Source: Xanthobacteraceae bacterium
GTDB lineage: Bacteria > Pseudomonadota > Alphaproteobacteria > Rhizobiales > Xanthobacteraceae
Assembly (NCBI GenBank): GCA_019454205.1
Contig: CP075369.1
Span: forward strand, 1,736,001 to 1,800,000
Direction: 5' to 3'
DNA length: 64,000 bases
Below the pieces are notes generated by a model. It saw only the letters and a program-made list of their open reading frames with translations. It searched no databases and was not told where the DNA came from. Below are positions 23,759 through 32,171 of the stretch, one piece after another; within the stretch, counting starts at the first letter, position 1; each line of letters begins with the position of its first letter. Made by a program: the position numbers and the translations under genes.

Positions 23759-24283
23759 TTACTTGGCCGATTCCTTCTTCGGCTTCTTCTGCATCTTGCC
23801 GGGTTTCTCCCGGTCGGCCTTTTTCACGACAAGCTGCTTCACCGAGCCGCCCGCCTTCTCCACCGCGGCAATCGCCGACTTCGACGCGCCCGCGACTTCG
23901 AACGAGAGCTTCGTCTTCAGTTCGCCGGCACCGAGCAGACGCACGCCGTTGCCGGCGCGGCGCAGCACGCCCGCCTTCGCGAGCGAGTCCGCGGTGACAG
24001 TGTCGCCAGCCTTGATGTGACCCGCGTCCACCGCCTTCTGGATGCGGCCGAGGTTCACTTCGTTGTATTCGATGGCGAAGATGTTGTTGAAGCCGCGCTT
24101 CGGCAGACGGCGATGCAGCGGCATCTGACCGCCTTCGCGGCCCTTGATGCGAACGCCGGTACGCGCCTTCTGACCCTTCACGCCGCGGCCGCCGGTCTTG
24201 CCCTTGCCGGAGCCGATACCGCGGCCGATGCGCATGCGGTTCTTGCGCGAGCCTTCGTTGTCCGCGATCTGGTTGAGTTTCAT
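23759..24283 (-). CDS. rplO: 50S ribosomal protein L15
   Basis: 174 residues. N-terminus MKLNQIADNEGSRKNRMRIGRGIGSGKGKTGGRGVKGQKAR is diagnostic, and GGQMPLHRRLPKRGFNN follows. The Lys-rich C-terminal tail (DREKPGKMQKKPKKESAK) is an alphaproteobacterial extension beyond the E. coli length of 144. Spc operon. Confidence 0.98.
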   Translation of the reverse strand: MKLNQIADNEGSRKNRMRIGRGIGSGKGKTGGRGVKGQKARTGVRIKGREGGQMPLHRRLPKRGFNNIFAIEYNEVNLGRIQKAVDAGHIKAGDTVTADSLAKAGVLRRAGNGVRLLGAGELKTKLSFEVAGASKSAIAAVEKAGGSVKQLVVKKADREKPGKMQKKPKKESAK

Positions 24284-24293
24284 CGCCTCATCC

Positions 24294-24482
24294 TCACTTG
24301 TCTTCGACGATCCGCACCATGTGCGCGACCTTCGCGACCATGCCGCGCACGGCCGGCGTATCCACCAGCTCGCGCCGCTTGCCGCGCTTGTTCAGGCCAA
24401 GGCCAATCAGCGTTTCCTGCTGCTTGGCCTCGCGGCGGATCGGGCTGCCGAACTGTTCGACGGTGATCTTCTTACCGGCCAT
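24294..24482 (-). CDS. rpmD: 50S ribosomal protein L30
   Basis: 62 residues. ITVEQFGSPIRREAKQQETLIGLGLNKRGKRRELVDTPAVRGMVAKVAHMVRIVE matches bacterial L30 throughout. Eleven bp from rplO in the spc operon. Confidence 0.96.
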   Translation of the reverse strand: MAGKKITVEQFGSPIRREAKQQETLIGLGLNKRGKRRELVDTPAVRGMVAKVAHMVRIVEDK

Positions 24483-24494
24483 GACCCTCTCCTC

Positions 24495-25076
24495 TTACGC
24501 TTCCGCCGCTTCGGCGTCGGTGCCCTGACGGCGCGATTGCAAGGTCGAGACCTTGATGCCGCGGCGCGCCGCGACCGAGCGCGGGCTGTCCTGGTTCTTC
24601 AACGCATCGAACGTCGCGCGAACCATGTTGTACGGATTCGACGAGCCGAACGACTTGGCGACGACATCCTGCACGCCGACGGTTTCGAACACCGCGCGCA
24701 TCGGGCCGCCGGCGATGATGCCGGTACCGGCCGGAGCCGCGCGCAGCACGACCTTGCCGGCGCCGTGATGGCCGTTGACGTCGTGATGCAACGTGCGGCC
24801 GTCGCGCAGGTTAACGCGGATCAGCGAACGCTTGGCGGCATCGGTCGCCTTGCGGATCGCTTCCGGCACTTCGCGCGCCTTGCCGTGGCCGAAGCCGACG
24901 CGGCCTTTCTGGTCGCCGACAACGACGAGCGCTGCGAAGCCGAAGCGCTTACCGCCCTTCACGACCTTCGCAACACGGTTGATGTGGACCAGCTTGTCGA
25001 CCAGGCCGTCGCGCTCCTCGCGGTCGCGATCGCGATCCTTGCCCCGGCCTCGTTTCTCTTCTCTTTCGCGTGCCAT
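24495..25076 (-). CDS. rpsE: 30S ribosomal protein S5
   Basis: 193 residues. A charged N-terminal extension (MAREREEKRGRGKDRDRDREERDG) precedes the S5 double-stranded RNA-binding domain (DKLVHINRVAKVVKGGKRFGFAALVVVGD) and the C-terminal domain with GIIAGGPMRAVFETVGVQDVVAKSFGSSNPYNMVRAT. Involved in mRNA unwinding and decoding accuracy. Spc operon. Confidence 0.98.
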   Translation of the reverse strand: MAREREEKRGRGKDRDRDREERDGLVDKLVHINRVAKVVKGGKRFGFAALVVVGDQKGRVGFGHGKAREVPEAIRKATDAAKRSLIRVNLRDGRTLHHDVNGHHGAGKVVLRAAPAGTGIIAGGPMRAVFETVGVQDVVAKSFGSSNPYNMVRATFDALKNQDSPRSVAARRGIKVSTLQSRRQGTDAEAAEA

Positions 25077-25086
25077 GATGCTGTCC

Positions 25087-25455
25087 TTAGAAACTCAATC
25101 CGCCTTCACGCGCCGCGTCGGCGAGTGCCTTGACGCGGCCGTGAAAGCGATAGGCGCCGCGGTCGAAGATGACTTCCTTCACGCCTTTCGCTTTCGCGCG
25201 TTCGGCGATCAGGCTGCCGACCGCTTTCGCGGCCTCGACATTCGCGCCCGACTTCAATTTGCCGCGCATGTCCTTTTCCAGCGACGAAGCGGAAGCGAGC
25301 GTCGCTCCCTTCGCGTCGTCGATGACCTGCGCATAGATGTTCATGCCTGAGCGGTGAACCGACAGGCGCGGACGGCCGTAAGCCGACGCTTTCAGCGAGC
25401 GGCGCACGCTTGCGGTGCGGCGCTTTGCGCGAGTGCGATCCTTGACCGATGCCAT
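25087..25455 (-). CDS. rplR: 50S ribosomal protein L18
   Basis: 122 residues. RPRLSVHRSGMNIYAQVIDDAKGATLASASS and the ending VIFDRGAYRFHGRVKALADAAREGGLSF are the L18 signature. Binds 5S rRNA. Spc operon, 11 bp from rpsE. Confidence 0.98.
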   Translation of the reverse strand: MASVKDRTRAKRRTASVRRSLKASAYGRPRLSVHRSGMNIYAQVIDDAKGATLASASSLEKDMRGKLKSGANVEAAKAVGSLIAERAKAKGVKEVIFDRGAYRFHGRVKALADAAREGGLSF

Positions 25456-25467
25456 CGTCGTTCCCCG

Positions 25468-26001
25468 TTACTTCTTCTTGCCTTCCTTGCGGAAGATGAA
25501 TTCATCGGCGTACTTCACGCCCTTGCCCTTGTAAGGCTCCGGCGGACGGTACGAGCGGATCTCGGCGGCAACCTGACCGACCTTCTGTTTGTCGATGCCG
25601 GTGATCACGATTTCGGTCGGCTTCGGCGTCGCAACCGTGATTCCATCCGGAACCTTGTAGGTCACGTCGTGGCTGTAGCCGAGCGAAAGGCTCAGGTTCT
25701 TGCCGGCCATCGCCGCGCGGTAGCCGACGCCGTTGATTTCGAGCTTGCGCTCGAAACCCTTGGTGACGCCGGTCACGATGTTGTTCACCAGCGCGCGATA
25801 GAGACCCCAGGACGCCTGGTCCTGCTTCTCCTCGCCCTTCTTCTCGAAGGTGATCTGGTTCTTGTCGAGCTTCGGCGCAACGTTGTCGTTGAGCACGACC
25901 GAAAGCTCGCCCTTCGGACCCTTTACCTTCACGGTCTGGCCGGTGACGGTAGCGGTCACGCCGGACGGAATGGCGACGGGGCGTTTTCCGATCTTGGACA
26001 T
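25468..26001 (-). CDS. rplF: 50S ribosomal protein L6
   Basis: 177 residues, standard length. MSKIGKRPVAIPSGV, then GYRAAMAGKNLSLSLGYSH and the C-terminal DKQKVGQVAAEIRSYRPPEPYKGKGVKYADE, which is the L6 signature 1 region. Lies near the sarcin-ricin loop. Spc operon. Confidence 0.98.
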   Translation of the reverse strand: MSKIGKRPVAIPSGVTATVTGQTVKVKGPKGELSVVLNDNVAPKLDKNQITFEKKGEEKQDQASWGLYRALVNNIVTGVTKGFERKLEINGVGYRAAMAGKNLSLSLGYSHDVTYKVPDGITVATPKPTEIVITGIDKQKVGQVAAEIRSYRPPEPYKGKGVKYADEFIFRKEGKKK

Positions 26002-26017
26002 GGTTCCCGTTCCTTCC

Positions 26018-26416
26018 TCAGAACACCGTGCAGAGAATTTCGCCGCCGACGTTCTGTTCGCGGGCGTTGTGGTCAGCCATCACGCCCTTCGGCGTGGACA
26101 GGATCGCAATGCCGAGGCCGTTGTTGACGCGCGGCAGCGCATCGACCGACGCGTAAACGCGACGGCCCGGCTTGGAGACGCGCGCGATCTCGCGGATCGC
26201 AGGCCCGCCTTCGGCGTATTTCAGTTCGACGTCGAACTCGGTCCGGCCATTGCCGAACTCGGTAGTCGAGTAGCCGCGGATGTAGCCTTCGTCCTTGAGC
26301 ACGTCGAGAACGCGCGCACGGAACGAGGAACCGGGCGTGGAAACGCGGTCGCGCTTGCGCATCTGCGCGTTGCGGATGCGGGTCAGCATATCGCCGAGCG
26401 GATCGTGCAATGCCAT
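26018..26416 (-). CDS. rpsH: 30S ribosomal protein S8
   Basis: 132 residues. MALHDPLGDMLTRIRNAQMRKRDRVSTP and the C-terminal GLGIAILSTPKGVMADHNAREQNVGGEILCTVF are typical. In E. coli S8 is the translational repressor of the spc operon; a matching site in the rplN-rplE leader was not resolved here. Confidence 0.98.
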   Translation of the reverse strand: MALHDPLGDMLTRIRNAQMRKRDRVSTPGSSFRARVLDVLKDEGYIRGYSTTEFGNGRTEFDVELKYAEGGPAIREIARVSKPGRRVYASVDALPRVNNGLGIAILSTPKGVMADHNAREQNVGGEILCTVF

Positions 26417-26431
26417 GTTCGATCCCTCCCC

Positions 26432-26737
26432 TTACCAGCTCGACTTCACGAGGCCCGGAATCAGGCCCTTGGAGCCGTATTCACGGAGCGCGAGACGCGA
26501 CATCTTCAGCTTGCGATAGGTCGCGCGCGGACGGCCGGTCACGGCGCAGCGGTTGCGCACGCGCTCCTTGGCCGAGTTGCGCGGCAATTGCGCGAGCTTC
26601 AACACCGCGTTGAAACGGTCTTCGATGGACACTTTCTTGTCCATGACGATCGCCTTCAGCTTCGCGCGCTTGGCGGCCGTGTTCTTGGCCATCTTGCGCC
26701 GGCGCTCGTTCTTCTCGATTGAACTCTTCTTCGCCAT
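26432..26737 (-). CDS. rpsN: 30S ribosomal protein S14 (zinc-independent long form)
   Basis: 101 residues. AKKSSIEKNERRRKMAK at the start and NRCAVTGRPRATYRKLKMSRLALREYGSKGLIPGLVKSSW at the end. Only one cysteine is present, so this is the long form without the CxxC zinc ribbon. Between rplE and rpsH in the spc operon. Confidence 0.98.
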   Translation of the reverse strand: MAKKSSIEKNERRRKMAKNTAAKRAKLKAIVMDKKVSIEDRFNAVLKLAQLPRNSAKERVRNRCAVTGRPRATYRKLKMSRLALREYGSKGLIPGLVKSSW

Positions 26738-26771
26738 TTCTGCTCCTAGTCTCCGCGTTTGAAGCGATGCT

Positions 26772-27329
26772 TCACTGCCGGAAGGGAAAGTTCAGAGCCG
26801 CGAGCAAAGCGCGCGCCTCGTCGTCGGTTTTCGCCGTCGTGCAGACGATGATGTCCATGCCCCAGACCGACTCCGTCTTGTCGTAGTCGATTTCCGGGAA
26901 AATGATGTGTTCCTTGATGCCGATCGTGTAGTTGCCGCGGCCGTCGAAGCTCTTCGGGTTGAGGCCGCGGAAGTCGCGGACGCGCGGCAGCGCAACCGTG
27001 ACCAGACGATCGACGAATTCGTACATGCGGTCGCCGCGCAGCGTGACCTTCGTGCCGATGCCGATGTTCTCGCGAAGCTTGAAGTTCGCGATCGCCTTGC
27101 GGGCCTTCGTGATGATGGCCTTCTGGCCGGCAATCGCGGTCAGGTCGTTGGCGGCTGCGGTGACCTTCTTCTGGTCCGACGCACCCTCGCCCACGCCCAT
27201 GTTCAGCACGACCTTGTCGAGCCGCGGCACGGCGAACGGATTCGAATAACCGAACTGCTCGACGAGTTTCGAGCGGATGGTCTTCTCGAACTGCGTCTTC
27301 AGACGCGGTGTGTAATCTTTCTCAGCCAT
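26772..27329 (-). CDS. rplE: 50S ribosomal protein L5
   Basis: 185 residues from the ATG at 27329 (MAEKDYTPRLKTQFEKTIRSKL); the frame continues upstream but only inside rplX. NPFAVPRLDKVVLNMGVGEG and the GNYTIGIKEHIIFPEIDYDK block are characteristic. Binds 5S rRNA and contacts S13. The first 8 nt overlap the end of rplX, implying translational coupling. Confidence 0.98.
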   Translation of the reverse strand: MAEKDYTPRLKTQFEKTIRSKLVEQFGYSNPFAVPRLDKVVLNMGVGEGASDQKKVTAAANDLTAIAGQKAIITKARKAIANFKLRENIGIGTKVTLRGDRMYEFVDRLVTVALPRVRDFRGLNPKSFDGRGNYTIGIKEHIIFPEIDYDKTESVWGMDIIVCTTAKTDDEARALLAALNFPFRQ

Positions 27330-27642
27330 CGATCTGCTCTCCCGAGCGGCGTGCCACGCGCACCTTGCGCCCGTCATTCAAAACCTTGAATCCGATCCGC
27401 GTCGCTTTCTTGCTGTCCTTCGGATCGGCCAGCGCGATGTTCGACAGGTGGATCGGCGATTCCTTGTTCACGATGCCGCCTTCGGTCTTCGCCGACTGGC
27501 GCTGGTGACGGCGCACCATGTTGATGCCGCGAACCAGCGCACGGCTTTCCGAGACCTGTACTTCGATCACTTCGCCCGACTTGCCCTTGTCGCGGCCGGT
27601 CAGGACGATGACCTTGTCGCCTTTTCTGATCTTCGCGGCCAT
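27322..27642 (-). CDS. rplX: 50S ribosomal protein L24
   Basis: 106 residues from the ATG at 27642, which overlaps the rplN stop (TAATG). AAKIRKGDKVIVLTGRDKGKSGEVIEV is the KOW motif; NMVRRHQRQSAKTEGGIVNKESPIHLSNIAL follows. Assembly initiator of the 50S subunit. Overlaps rplE by 8 nt. Confidence 0.98.
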   Translation of the reverse strand: MAAKIRKGDKVIVLTGRDKGKSGEVIEVQVSESRALVRGINMVRRHQRQSAKTEGGIVNKESPIHLSNIALADPKDSKKATRIGFKVLNDGRKVRVARRSGEQIDG

Positions 27643-28010
27643 TACAGCACCTCCGGCGCGAGCGAGATGATCTTCATGTGGTTCTTGGCGCGGAGTTCGC
27701 GCGGCACGGGTCCGAAGATACGGGTGCCGACCGGCTCCATCTGGTTGTTGATCAGCACGGCCGCGTTGCGGTCGAAGCGGATCACCGAACCATCGGCGCG
27801 GCGCAGATCCTTGCGGATACGCACGACCACCGCCTTCATCACGTCGCCCTTCTTCACGCGGCCGCGCGGGATCGCTTCCTTGATCGAAACGACGATGACG
27901 TCGCCGACAGTCGCGTATTTGCGCTTCGAGCCGCCGAGAACCTTGATGCACATGACGCGGCGCGCGCCGGAATTATCCGCGACGTCCAGGTTCGTTTGCA
28001 TCTGAATCAT
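27642..28010 (-). CDS. rplN: 50S ribosomal protein L14
   Basis: 122 residues, standard length. MIQMQTNLDVADNSGARRVMCIKVLGGSKRKYA and the VIRFDRNAAVLINNQMEPVGTRIFGPVPRELR region identify it. First gene of the classical spc operon. Confidence 0.98.
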   Translation of the reverse strand: MIQMQTNLDVADNSGARRVMCIKVLGGSKRKYATVGDVIVVSIKEAIPRGRVKKGDVMKAVVVRIRKDLRRADGSVIRFDRNAAVLINNQMEPVGTRIFGPVPRELRAKNHMKIISLAPEVL

Positions 28011-28078
28011 AAGGCACCTTTATTCCGTTCTTCTCGCCGGGATTCCGGCTACGCGTCCCTATTGGGCCGCGCGGGGTT

Positions 28079-28318
28079 TCAACCGGCTTTCTCGTCGAGG
28101 ACGATCCAGCGCTTCAGCTTGGAGATCGGACGATGTTCCGTGATCCGGACCGTGTCGCCGACCTTGAACTTGTTGGCTTCGTCGTGCGCGTGGAACTTCT
28201 TGGAACGGCGCACGGTCTTCTTGAGCAACGGATGGGTGTAGCGGCGCTCGACCTGGACGATGATCGTCTTGTCCTGCTTGTCGCTGACCACGGTGCCCTG
28301 CAATACGCGCTTCGGCAT
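28079..28318 (-). CDS. rpsQ: 30S ribosomal protein S17
   Basis: 79 residues from the ATG at 28318. MPKRVLQGTVVSDKQDKTIIVQVERRYTHPLLKKTVRRSKKFHAHDE and KVGDTVRITEHRPISKLKRW are the OB-fold S17 signature. It lies 1 bp from the end of rpmC, the last gene of the S10 operon in the E. coli scheme. Confidence 0.98.
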   Translation of the reverse strand: MPKRVLQGTVVSDKQDKTIIVQVERRYTHPLLKKTVRRSKKFHAHDEANKFKVGDTVRITEHRPISKLKRWIVLDEKAG

Positions 28319-28319
28319 T

Positions 28320-28529
28320 TTACTTGCCCTTCTTCGCGCCGGCGGCGCGTTTCTCGTTGGCAACGGTCGAAAGGCGCGCGATGTCGCGGCGCACCTGCCG
28401 CACGCGGCCGGTATTCTCCAACTGCCCCGTCGCTTTCTGGAAGCGAAGGTTGAACTGCTCCTTCTTCAGCTCAGCGATCTTGTCGGTGAGCTGGTCGGGA
28501 GTGAGCTGACGAACGTCTTCGACTTTCAT
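28320..28529 (-). CDS. rpmC: 50S ribosomal protein L29
   Basis: 69 residues from the ATG at 28529. MKVEDVRQLTPDQLTDKIAELKKEQFNLRFQKATGQLENTGRVRQVRRDIARL is the two-helix L29 hairpin. Located at the peptide exit tunnel near L23. The longer frame upstream lies within rplP and is not coding. Confidence 0.97.
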   Translation of the reverse strand: MKVEDVRQLTPDQLTDKIAELKKEQFNLRFQKATGQLENTGRVRQVRRDIARLSTVANEKRAAGAKKGK

Positions 28530-28543
28530 CTTCAAATCTCCCG

Positions 28544-28954
28544 TTACTGAATGCGCGCGACGAAGCGCGTCTTGATGGGAAGCTTGGCGGCGGCAAGGCG
28601 CAGCGCTTCGCGCGCGGTCGCTTCGTCGACACCGTCGAGTTCGAACATGATGCGGCCCGGCTTGATGCGCGCCGCCCAGAATTCCGGCTGACCCTTGCCC
28701 TTGCCCATGCGGACTTCGGTCGGCTTCTTCGAAATCGGAATATCCGGGAATACGTTGATCCACACGCGGCCGGCGCGTTTCATGTGGCGCGTCATGGCGC
28801 GGCGCGCGGCTTCGATCTGGCGCGCGGTGACGCGCTCCGGCTCGAGCGCCTTCAGGCCGTATTCGCCGAACGAAAGCAGCGTACCGCCCTTCGCGGTGCC
28901 GCGGATGCGGCCCTTGAACTGCTTGCGGAATTTGGTGCGCTTGGGTTGCAGCAT
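28544..28954 (-). CDS. rplP: 50S ribosomal protein L16
   Basis: 136 residues. MLQPKRTKFRKQFKGR, then RPMT-like ARRAMTRHMKRAGRVWINVFPDIPISKKPTEVRMGKGKGQPEFW. Contacts the A-site region and the 5S rRNA. S10 operon. Confidence 0.98.
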   Translation of the reverse strand: MLQPKRTKFRKQFKGRIRGTAKGGTLLSFGEYGLKALEPERVTARQIEAARRAMTRHMKRAGRVWINVFPDIPISKKPTEVRMGKGKGQPEFWAARIKPGRIMFELDGVDEATAREALRLAAAKLPIKTRFVARIQ

Positions 28955-28978
28955 GGTGGTTACTCTTTATTCCTTGCC

Positions 28979-29683
28979 TTACGCGGCCTGATCGCCGCGG
29001 CGGCTGGTGCGGTTGTCGCCGTCCGCCAGTTTCTTGTCCTGCGCCATCGGATCGTGTTCGAGGATTTCGCCCTTGAAGATCCAGACCTTCACGCCGCAGG
29101 TGCCGTAGGTGGTGAACGCGGTGCCGGTGCCGTAATCGACGTCGGCGCGCAGCGTATGCAGCGGCACGCGGCCTTCGCGGTACCACTCCATGCGCGCGAT
29201 TTCGTTGCCGCCGAGACGGCCGGAGCAGTTGATGCGGATGCCTTCGGCGCCGAGGCGCATCGCGGACTGCACCGCGCGCTTCATGGCGCGGCGGAACGCA
29301 ACGCGGCGCTCAAGCTGCTGCGCGATCGAGTCGGCGACCAGATGCGCGTCGATTTCCGGCTTGCGGATTTCGAGGATGTTGATGATGACTTCCGAGTCCG
29401 TCATCTTCGAAATCTGCTTGCGCAGCTTGTCGATGTCGGCGCCCTTCTTGCCGATCACGACGCCCGGACGGCCGGAGTGGATCGTCACGCGGCACTTCTT
29501 GTGCGGGCGCTCGATCACGATCTTCGCGACCGCGGCCTGCTTGAGCTGCTTCATGAGGAAATCGCGGATCTTGATGTCCTCGTGCAGGAGCTTGCCGTAT
29601 TCGTTCTTGCGAGCGAACCAGCGCGAGTCCCAGGTGCGATTGATGCCGAGCCGGAGGCCGGTCGGATTAACTTTCTGTCCCAT
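28979..29683 (-). CDS. rpsC: 30S ribosomal protein S3
   Basis: 234 residues. MGQKVNPTGLRLGINRTWDSRWFA, a KH domain with the KKCRVTIHSGRPGVVIGKKGADIDKL segment (GxxG loop), and the C-terminal IARMEWYREGRVPLHTLRADVDYG. Part of the mRNA entry helicase with S4 and S5. Its start touches the rplV stop (1-nt overlap). Confidence 0.98.
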   Translation of the reverse strand: MGQKVNPTGLRLGINRTWDSRWFARKNEYGKLLHEDIKIRDFLMKQLKQAAVAKIVIERPHKKCRVTIHSGRPGVVIGKKGADIDKLRKQISKMTDSEVIINILEIRKPEIDAHLVADSIAQQLERRVAFRRAMKRAVQSAMRLGAEGIRINCSGRLGGNEIARMEWYREGRVPLHTLRADVDYGTGTAFTTYGTCGVKVWIFKGEILEHDPMAQDKKLADGDNRTSRRGDQAA

Positions 29684-30108
29684 CAGGCGCTCGCTTTCGC
29701 TTCTGCTTTGGGTTTCGATTTCTTCTTCGGAGCATGTTCCTCGACCTCGCGCACGACGATCGTGATGTTCGAGAACGGCTTTTCGATACCAGACGAACGG
29801 CCGCGGCCGCGCGGGGTGAACCGCTGCATCACCAGCGCCTTGCCGGTGTAGGCCTCGGCGACGACGAGATCGTCGACATCGAGCTGGTGGTTGTTTTCCG
29901 CGTTCGCGATCGCGCTATCGAGGCACTTGATCACGTCCTTCGCGATGCGCTTCTTCGAGAACTGCAGGTCGGCGCGCGCGGTCGCGACCTTCTTGCCGCG
30001 GATCAGGCCCGCGACGAGGTCGAGCTTGCGCTGGCCGATGCGCAGGTTGCGCGCAACCGCCTTGGCCTCGTTGTCTTTCAGCGCTCGTTTGTTTGCTGGC
30101 TTGCCCAT
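29683..30108 (-). CDS. rplV: 50S ribosomal protein L22
   Basis: 141 residues. LRIGQRKLDLVAGLIRGKKVATARADLQF and LVVAEAYTGKALVMQRFTPRGRGRSSGIEKPFSNITIVV (the tunnel-lining loop). Longer than E. coli L22 (110) because of a basic C-terminal tail PKKKSKPKAEAKASA common in this order. S10 operon. Confidence 0.98.
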   Translation of the reverse strand: MGKPANKRALKDNEAKAVARNLRIGQRKLDLVAGLIRGKKVATARADLQFSKKRIAKDVIKCLDSAIANAENNHQLDVDDLVVAEAYTGKALVMQRFTPRGRGRSSGIEKPFSNITIVVREVEEHAPKKKSKPKAEAKASA

Positions 30109-30120
30109 GACTGTTCCCGA

Positions 30121-30402
30121 TTAAGCCTTCTTGGCTTTCTTGTCGGCGGCGGTGTGGCCCGTGAACGTGCGGGTCGGCGAGAACTCGCCGAACTTGTGCC
30201 CCACCATCTCTTCCGAGACGTAGACCGGAACGTGCTTCTGGCCGTTGTAGACGCCGAAGGTCAGGCCGACGAACTGCGGCAGGATCGTCGAGCGGCGGCT
30301 CCAGATCTTGATCACTTCCGAGCGGCCGGAACCGCGCGCGGCATCTGCCTTCTTGAGCAGATACCCGTCGACGAAAGGACCTTTCCAAACTGAACGGCTC
30401 AT
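30121..30402 (-). CDS. rpsS: 30S ribosomal protein S19
   Basis: 93 residues. MSRSVWKGPFVDGYLLKKAD, IKIWSRRSTILPQFVGLTFGVYNGQKHVPVYVSEEMVGHKFGEFSPTRTF. Head of the 30S beside S13. S10 operon, 3 bp after rplB. Confidence 0.98.
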   Translation of the reverse strand: MSRSVWKGPFVDGYLLKKADAARGSGRSEVIKIWSRRSTILPQFVGLTFGVYNGQKHVPVYVSEEMVGHKFGEFSPTRTFTGHTAADKKAKKA

Positions 30403-30405
30403 CGT

Positions 30406-31245
30406 TTAGGCCTTCTTCTTCCGCGCGTGGCGGTTCGCAATGATGAACTTGTTGGTGCGCTTGTTCTTGCGGGTCTTCTTGCCCTTGGTCGGGAAGCCCC
30501 ACGGCGACACCGGATGGCGGCCGCCCGAAGTGCGGCCTTCGCCGCCGCCGTGCGGGTGGTCGACCGGGTTCATCGCGACGCCGCGGTTGCCCGGCTTCTT
30601 GCCCTTCCAGATGTTGCGGCCGGCCTTGCCGATCGCGGTGTTCATGTGATCGGGGTTCGACACCGCGCCGACGGTCGCGAAGCAGCGGCCGTGGATCAGG
30701 CGCTGCTCGCCCGAATGCAGGCGAACGATGCAGTAACCCTGGTCGCGGCCCACGATCTGCGCGTAGGTGCCGGCGGAACGGGCGATCTGGCCGCCCTTCC
30801 CGATCTTGGTCTCGATGTTATGGACGATGGTGCCGACCGGCATGTTCTCCAGCGGCATCGCATTGCCCGGCTTCACGTCCACATCTTCACCGGCGACGAG
30901 CTTGTCGCCGGGATTCACGCGCTGCGGCGCGAGGATGTAGGCGAGCGTGCCGTTGTCGTACTTCAGCAGCGCCAGGTACGCCGTACGGTTCGGATCGTAT
31001 TCGATCCGTTCGACAGTGCCGACGATGTCGCGCGTGACACGCTTGAAATCGACCGTGCGCAGCGAACGCTTGTGACCGCCGCCGCGGAAGCGGACGGTGA
31101 TGCGGCCGTTGTTGTTGCGCGCACCCGTGTTCATCTTGCCGGTGGTCAGGCTCTTTTCCGGCTTACCTTTGTGCAGGCCGGTGCGATCGACGCTGACGTA
31201 CTGCCGGAGACCGGGAGTGACGGGTTTATATGTTCTGAGTGCCAT
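30406..31245 (-). CDS. rplB: 50S ribosomal protein L2
   Basis: 279 residues. ALRTYKPVTPGLRQYVSVDRTGLHKGKPEKSLT at the start and the strictly conserved GVAMNPVDHPHGGGEGRTSGGRHPVSPWG near the end, whose histidine lies close to the peptidyl-transferase centre. S10 operon. Confidence 0.99.
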   Translation of the reverse strand: MALRTYKPVTPGLRQYVSVDRTGLHKGKPEKSLTTGKMNTGARNNNGRITVRFRGGGHKRSLRTVDFKRVTRDIVGTVERIEYDPNRTAYLALLKYDNGTLAYILAPQRVNPGDKLVAGEDVDVKPGNAMPLENMPVGTIVHNIETKIGKGGQIARSAGTYAQIVGRDQGYCIVRLHSGEQRLIHGRCFATVGAVSNPDHMNTAIGKAGRNIWKGKKPGNRGVAMNPVDHPHGGGEGRTSGGRHPVSPWGFPTKGKKTRKNKRTNKFIIANRHARKKKA

Positions 31246-31257
31246 GACTTCTTATCC

Positions 31258-31554
31258 TCAGAGGCCCGTGGTGACGTCGATGGTGCTGCCCGCTTCGAGC
31301 GTCACGATCGCTTTCTTCACGTCGCCCTGAAAACCGCGCACGCCGCGGAACCGCTTGGCCTTGCCCTTGCGAATGGTGGTGTTGACGCTCGTCACCTTCA
31401 CCTCGAACAGCTTCTCGACCGCGTTCTTGATCTCGGTCTTGGTCGCGTCGAGGCGAACCTTGAACACAACCTTGTTGTGCTCGGAGGCCGCGGTCGCCTT
31501 TTCGGTCACGACCGGCGACAGGATCACGTCGTAATGGCGCGTTTCCTTGCTCAT
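31258..31554 (-). CDS. rplW: 50S ribosomal protein L23
   Basis: 98 residues. YDVILSPVVTEKATAASEHNKVVFKVRLDATKTEIKNAVEKLFEVKVTSVNT is the L23 fold; it is the docking site for trigger factor and SRP at the tunnel exit. Its ATG overlaps the rplD stop by 4 nt. Confidence 0.98.
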   Translation of the reverse strand: MSKETRHYDVILSPVVTEKATAASEHNKVVFKVRLDATKTEIKNAVEKLFEVKVTSVNTTIRKGKAKRFRGVRGFQGDVKKAIVTLEAGSTIDVTTGL

Positions 31555-32171
31555 TTGAATCGCGCCTCCAGCGCATCGAGGGCGGCCTTGGTCAGCACCA
31601 GCTTCTGGCGGCGCATGATGTCGTAGACGTTGATGCCCTGAACCGGCAGCACGTCGACCTCGCGCAGGTTGCGCGCGGCAAGGCCGAAGTTCTTCTCGAT
31701 CTCCGCGCCGCCGATGACGAGCGCATTCGAGAAACCGAGATCGGCGAAGTTCTTCGCCAGCGTCTTGGTCTTCGGTTCTTTCAGCGTCGCTTCCGAGAGC
31801 ACGACGATCGCGGACTCTTTCGCCTTCGCCGAAAGCGCATGCTTCAGCGCGAGCTGACGCAGCTTCTTCGGCAGTTCGGTTTCATGCGAACGCACGACCG
31901 GACCGAAGGCGCGGCCGCCGCCACGGAACTGCGGCACGCGGGCCGAGCCGTGACGGGCATTACCGGTGCCCTTCTGGCCGTACATCTTCTTGCCCGTGCG
32001 CCAGATTTCCGCACGGTTCTTTACTTTATGCGTACCGGCGCGGCGCTTGTTGAGCTGCCAGTTGACGACACGATGCAGCAGGTCGGCGCGCACTTCGAGA
32101 CCGAAGATCGCGTCGTCCAGCTTGACCGACTCGCCTTTCTTGCCGTCGAGCGAAACGATGGAGAGTTCCAT
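31551..32171 (-). CDS. rplD: 50S ribosomal protein L4
   Basis: 206 residues. WQLNKRRAGTHKVKNRAEIWRTGKKMYGQKGTGNARHGSARVPQFRGGGRAFGP is the extended tunnel loop. In E. coli L4 represses its own S10 operon; such control is not visible from sequence here. Coupled to rplC (1-nt overlap) and rplW. Confidence 0.98.
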   Translation of the reverse strand: MELSIVSLDGKKGESVKLDDAIFGLEVRADLLHRVVNWQLNKRRAGTHKVKNRAEIWRTGKKMYGQKGTGNARHGSARVPQFRGGGRAFGPVVRSHETELPKKLRQLALKHALSAKAKESAIVVLSEATLKEPKTKTLAKNFADLGFSNALVIGGAEIEKNFGLAARNLREVDVLPVQGINVYDIMRRQKLVLTKAALDALEARFK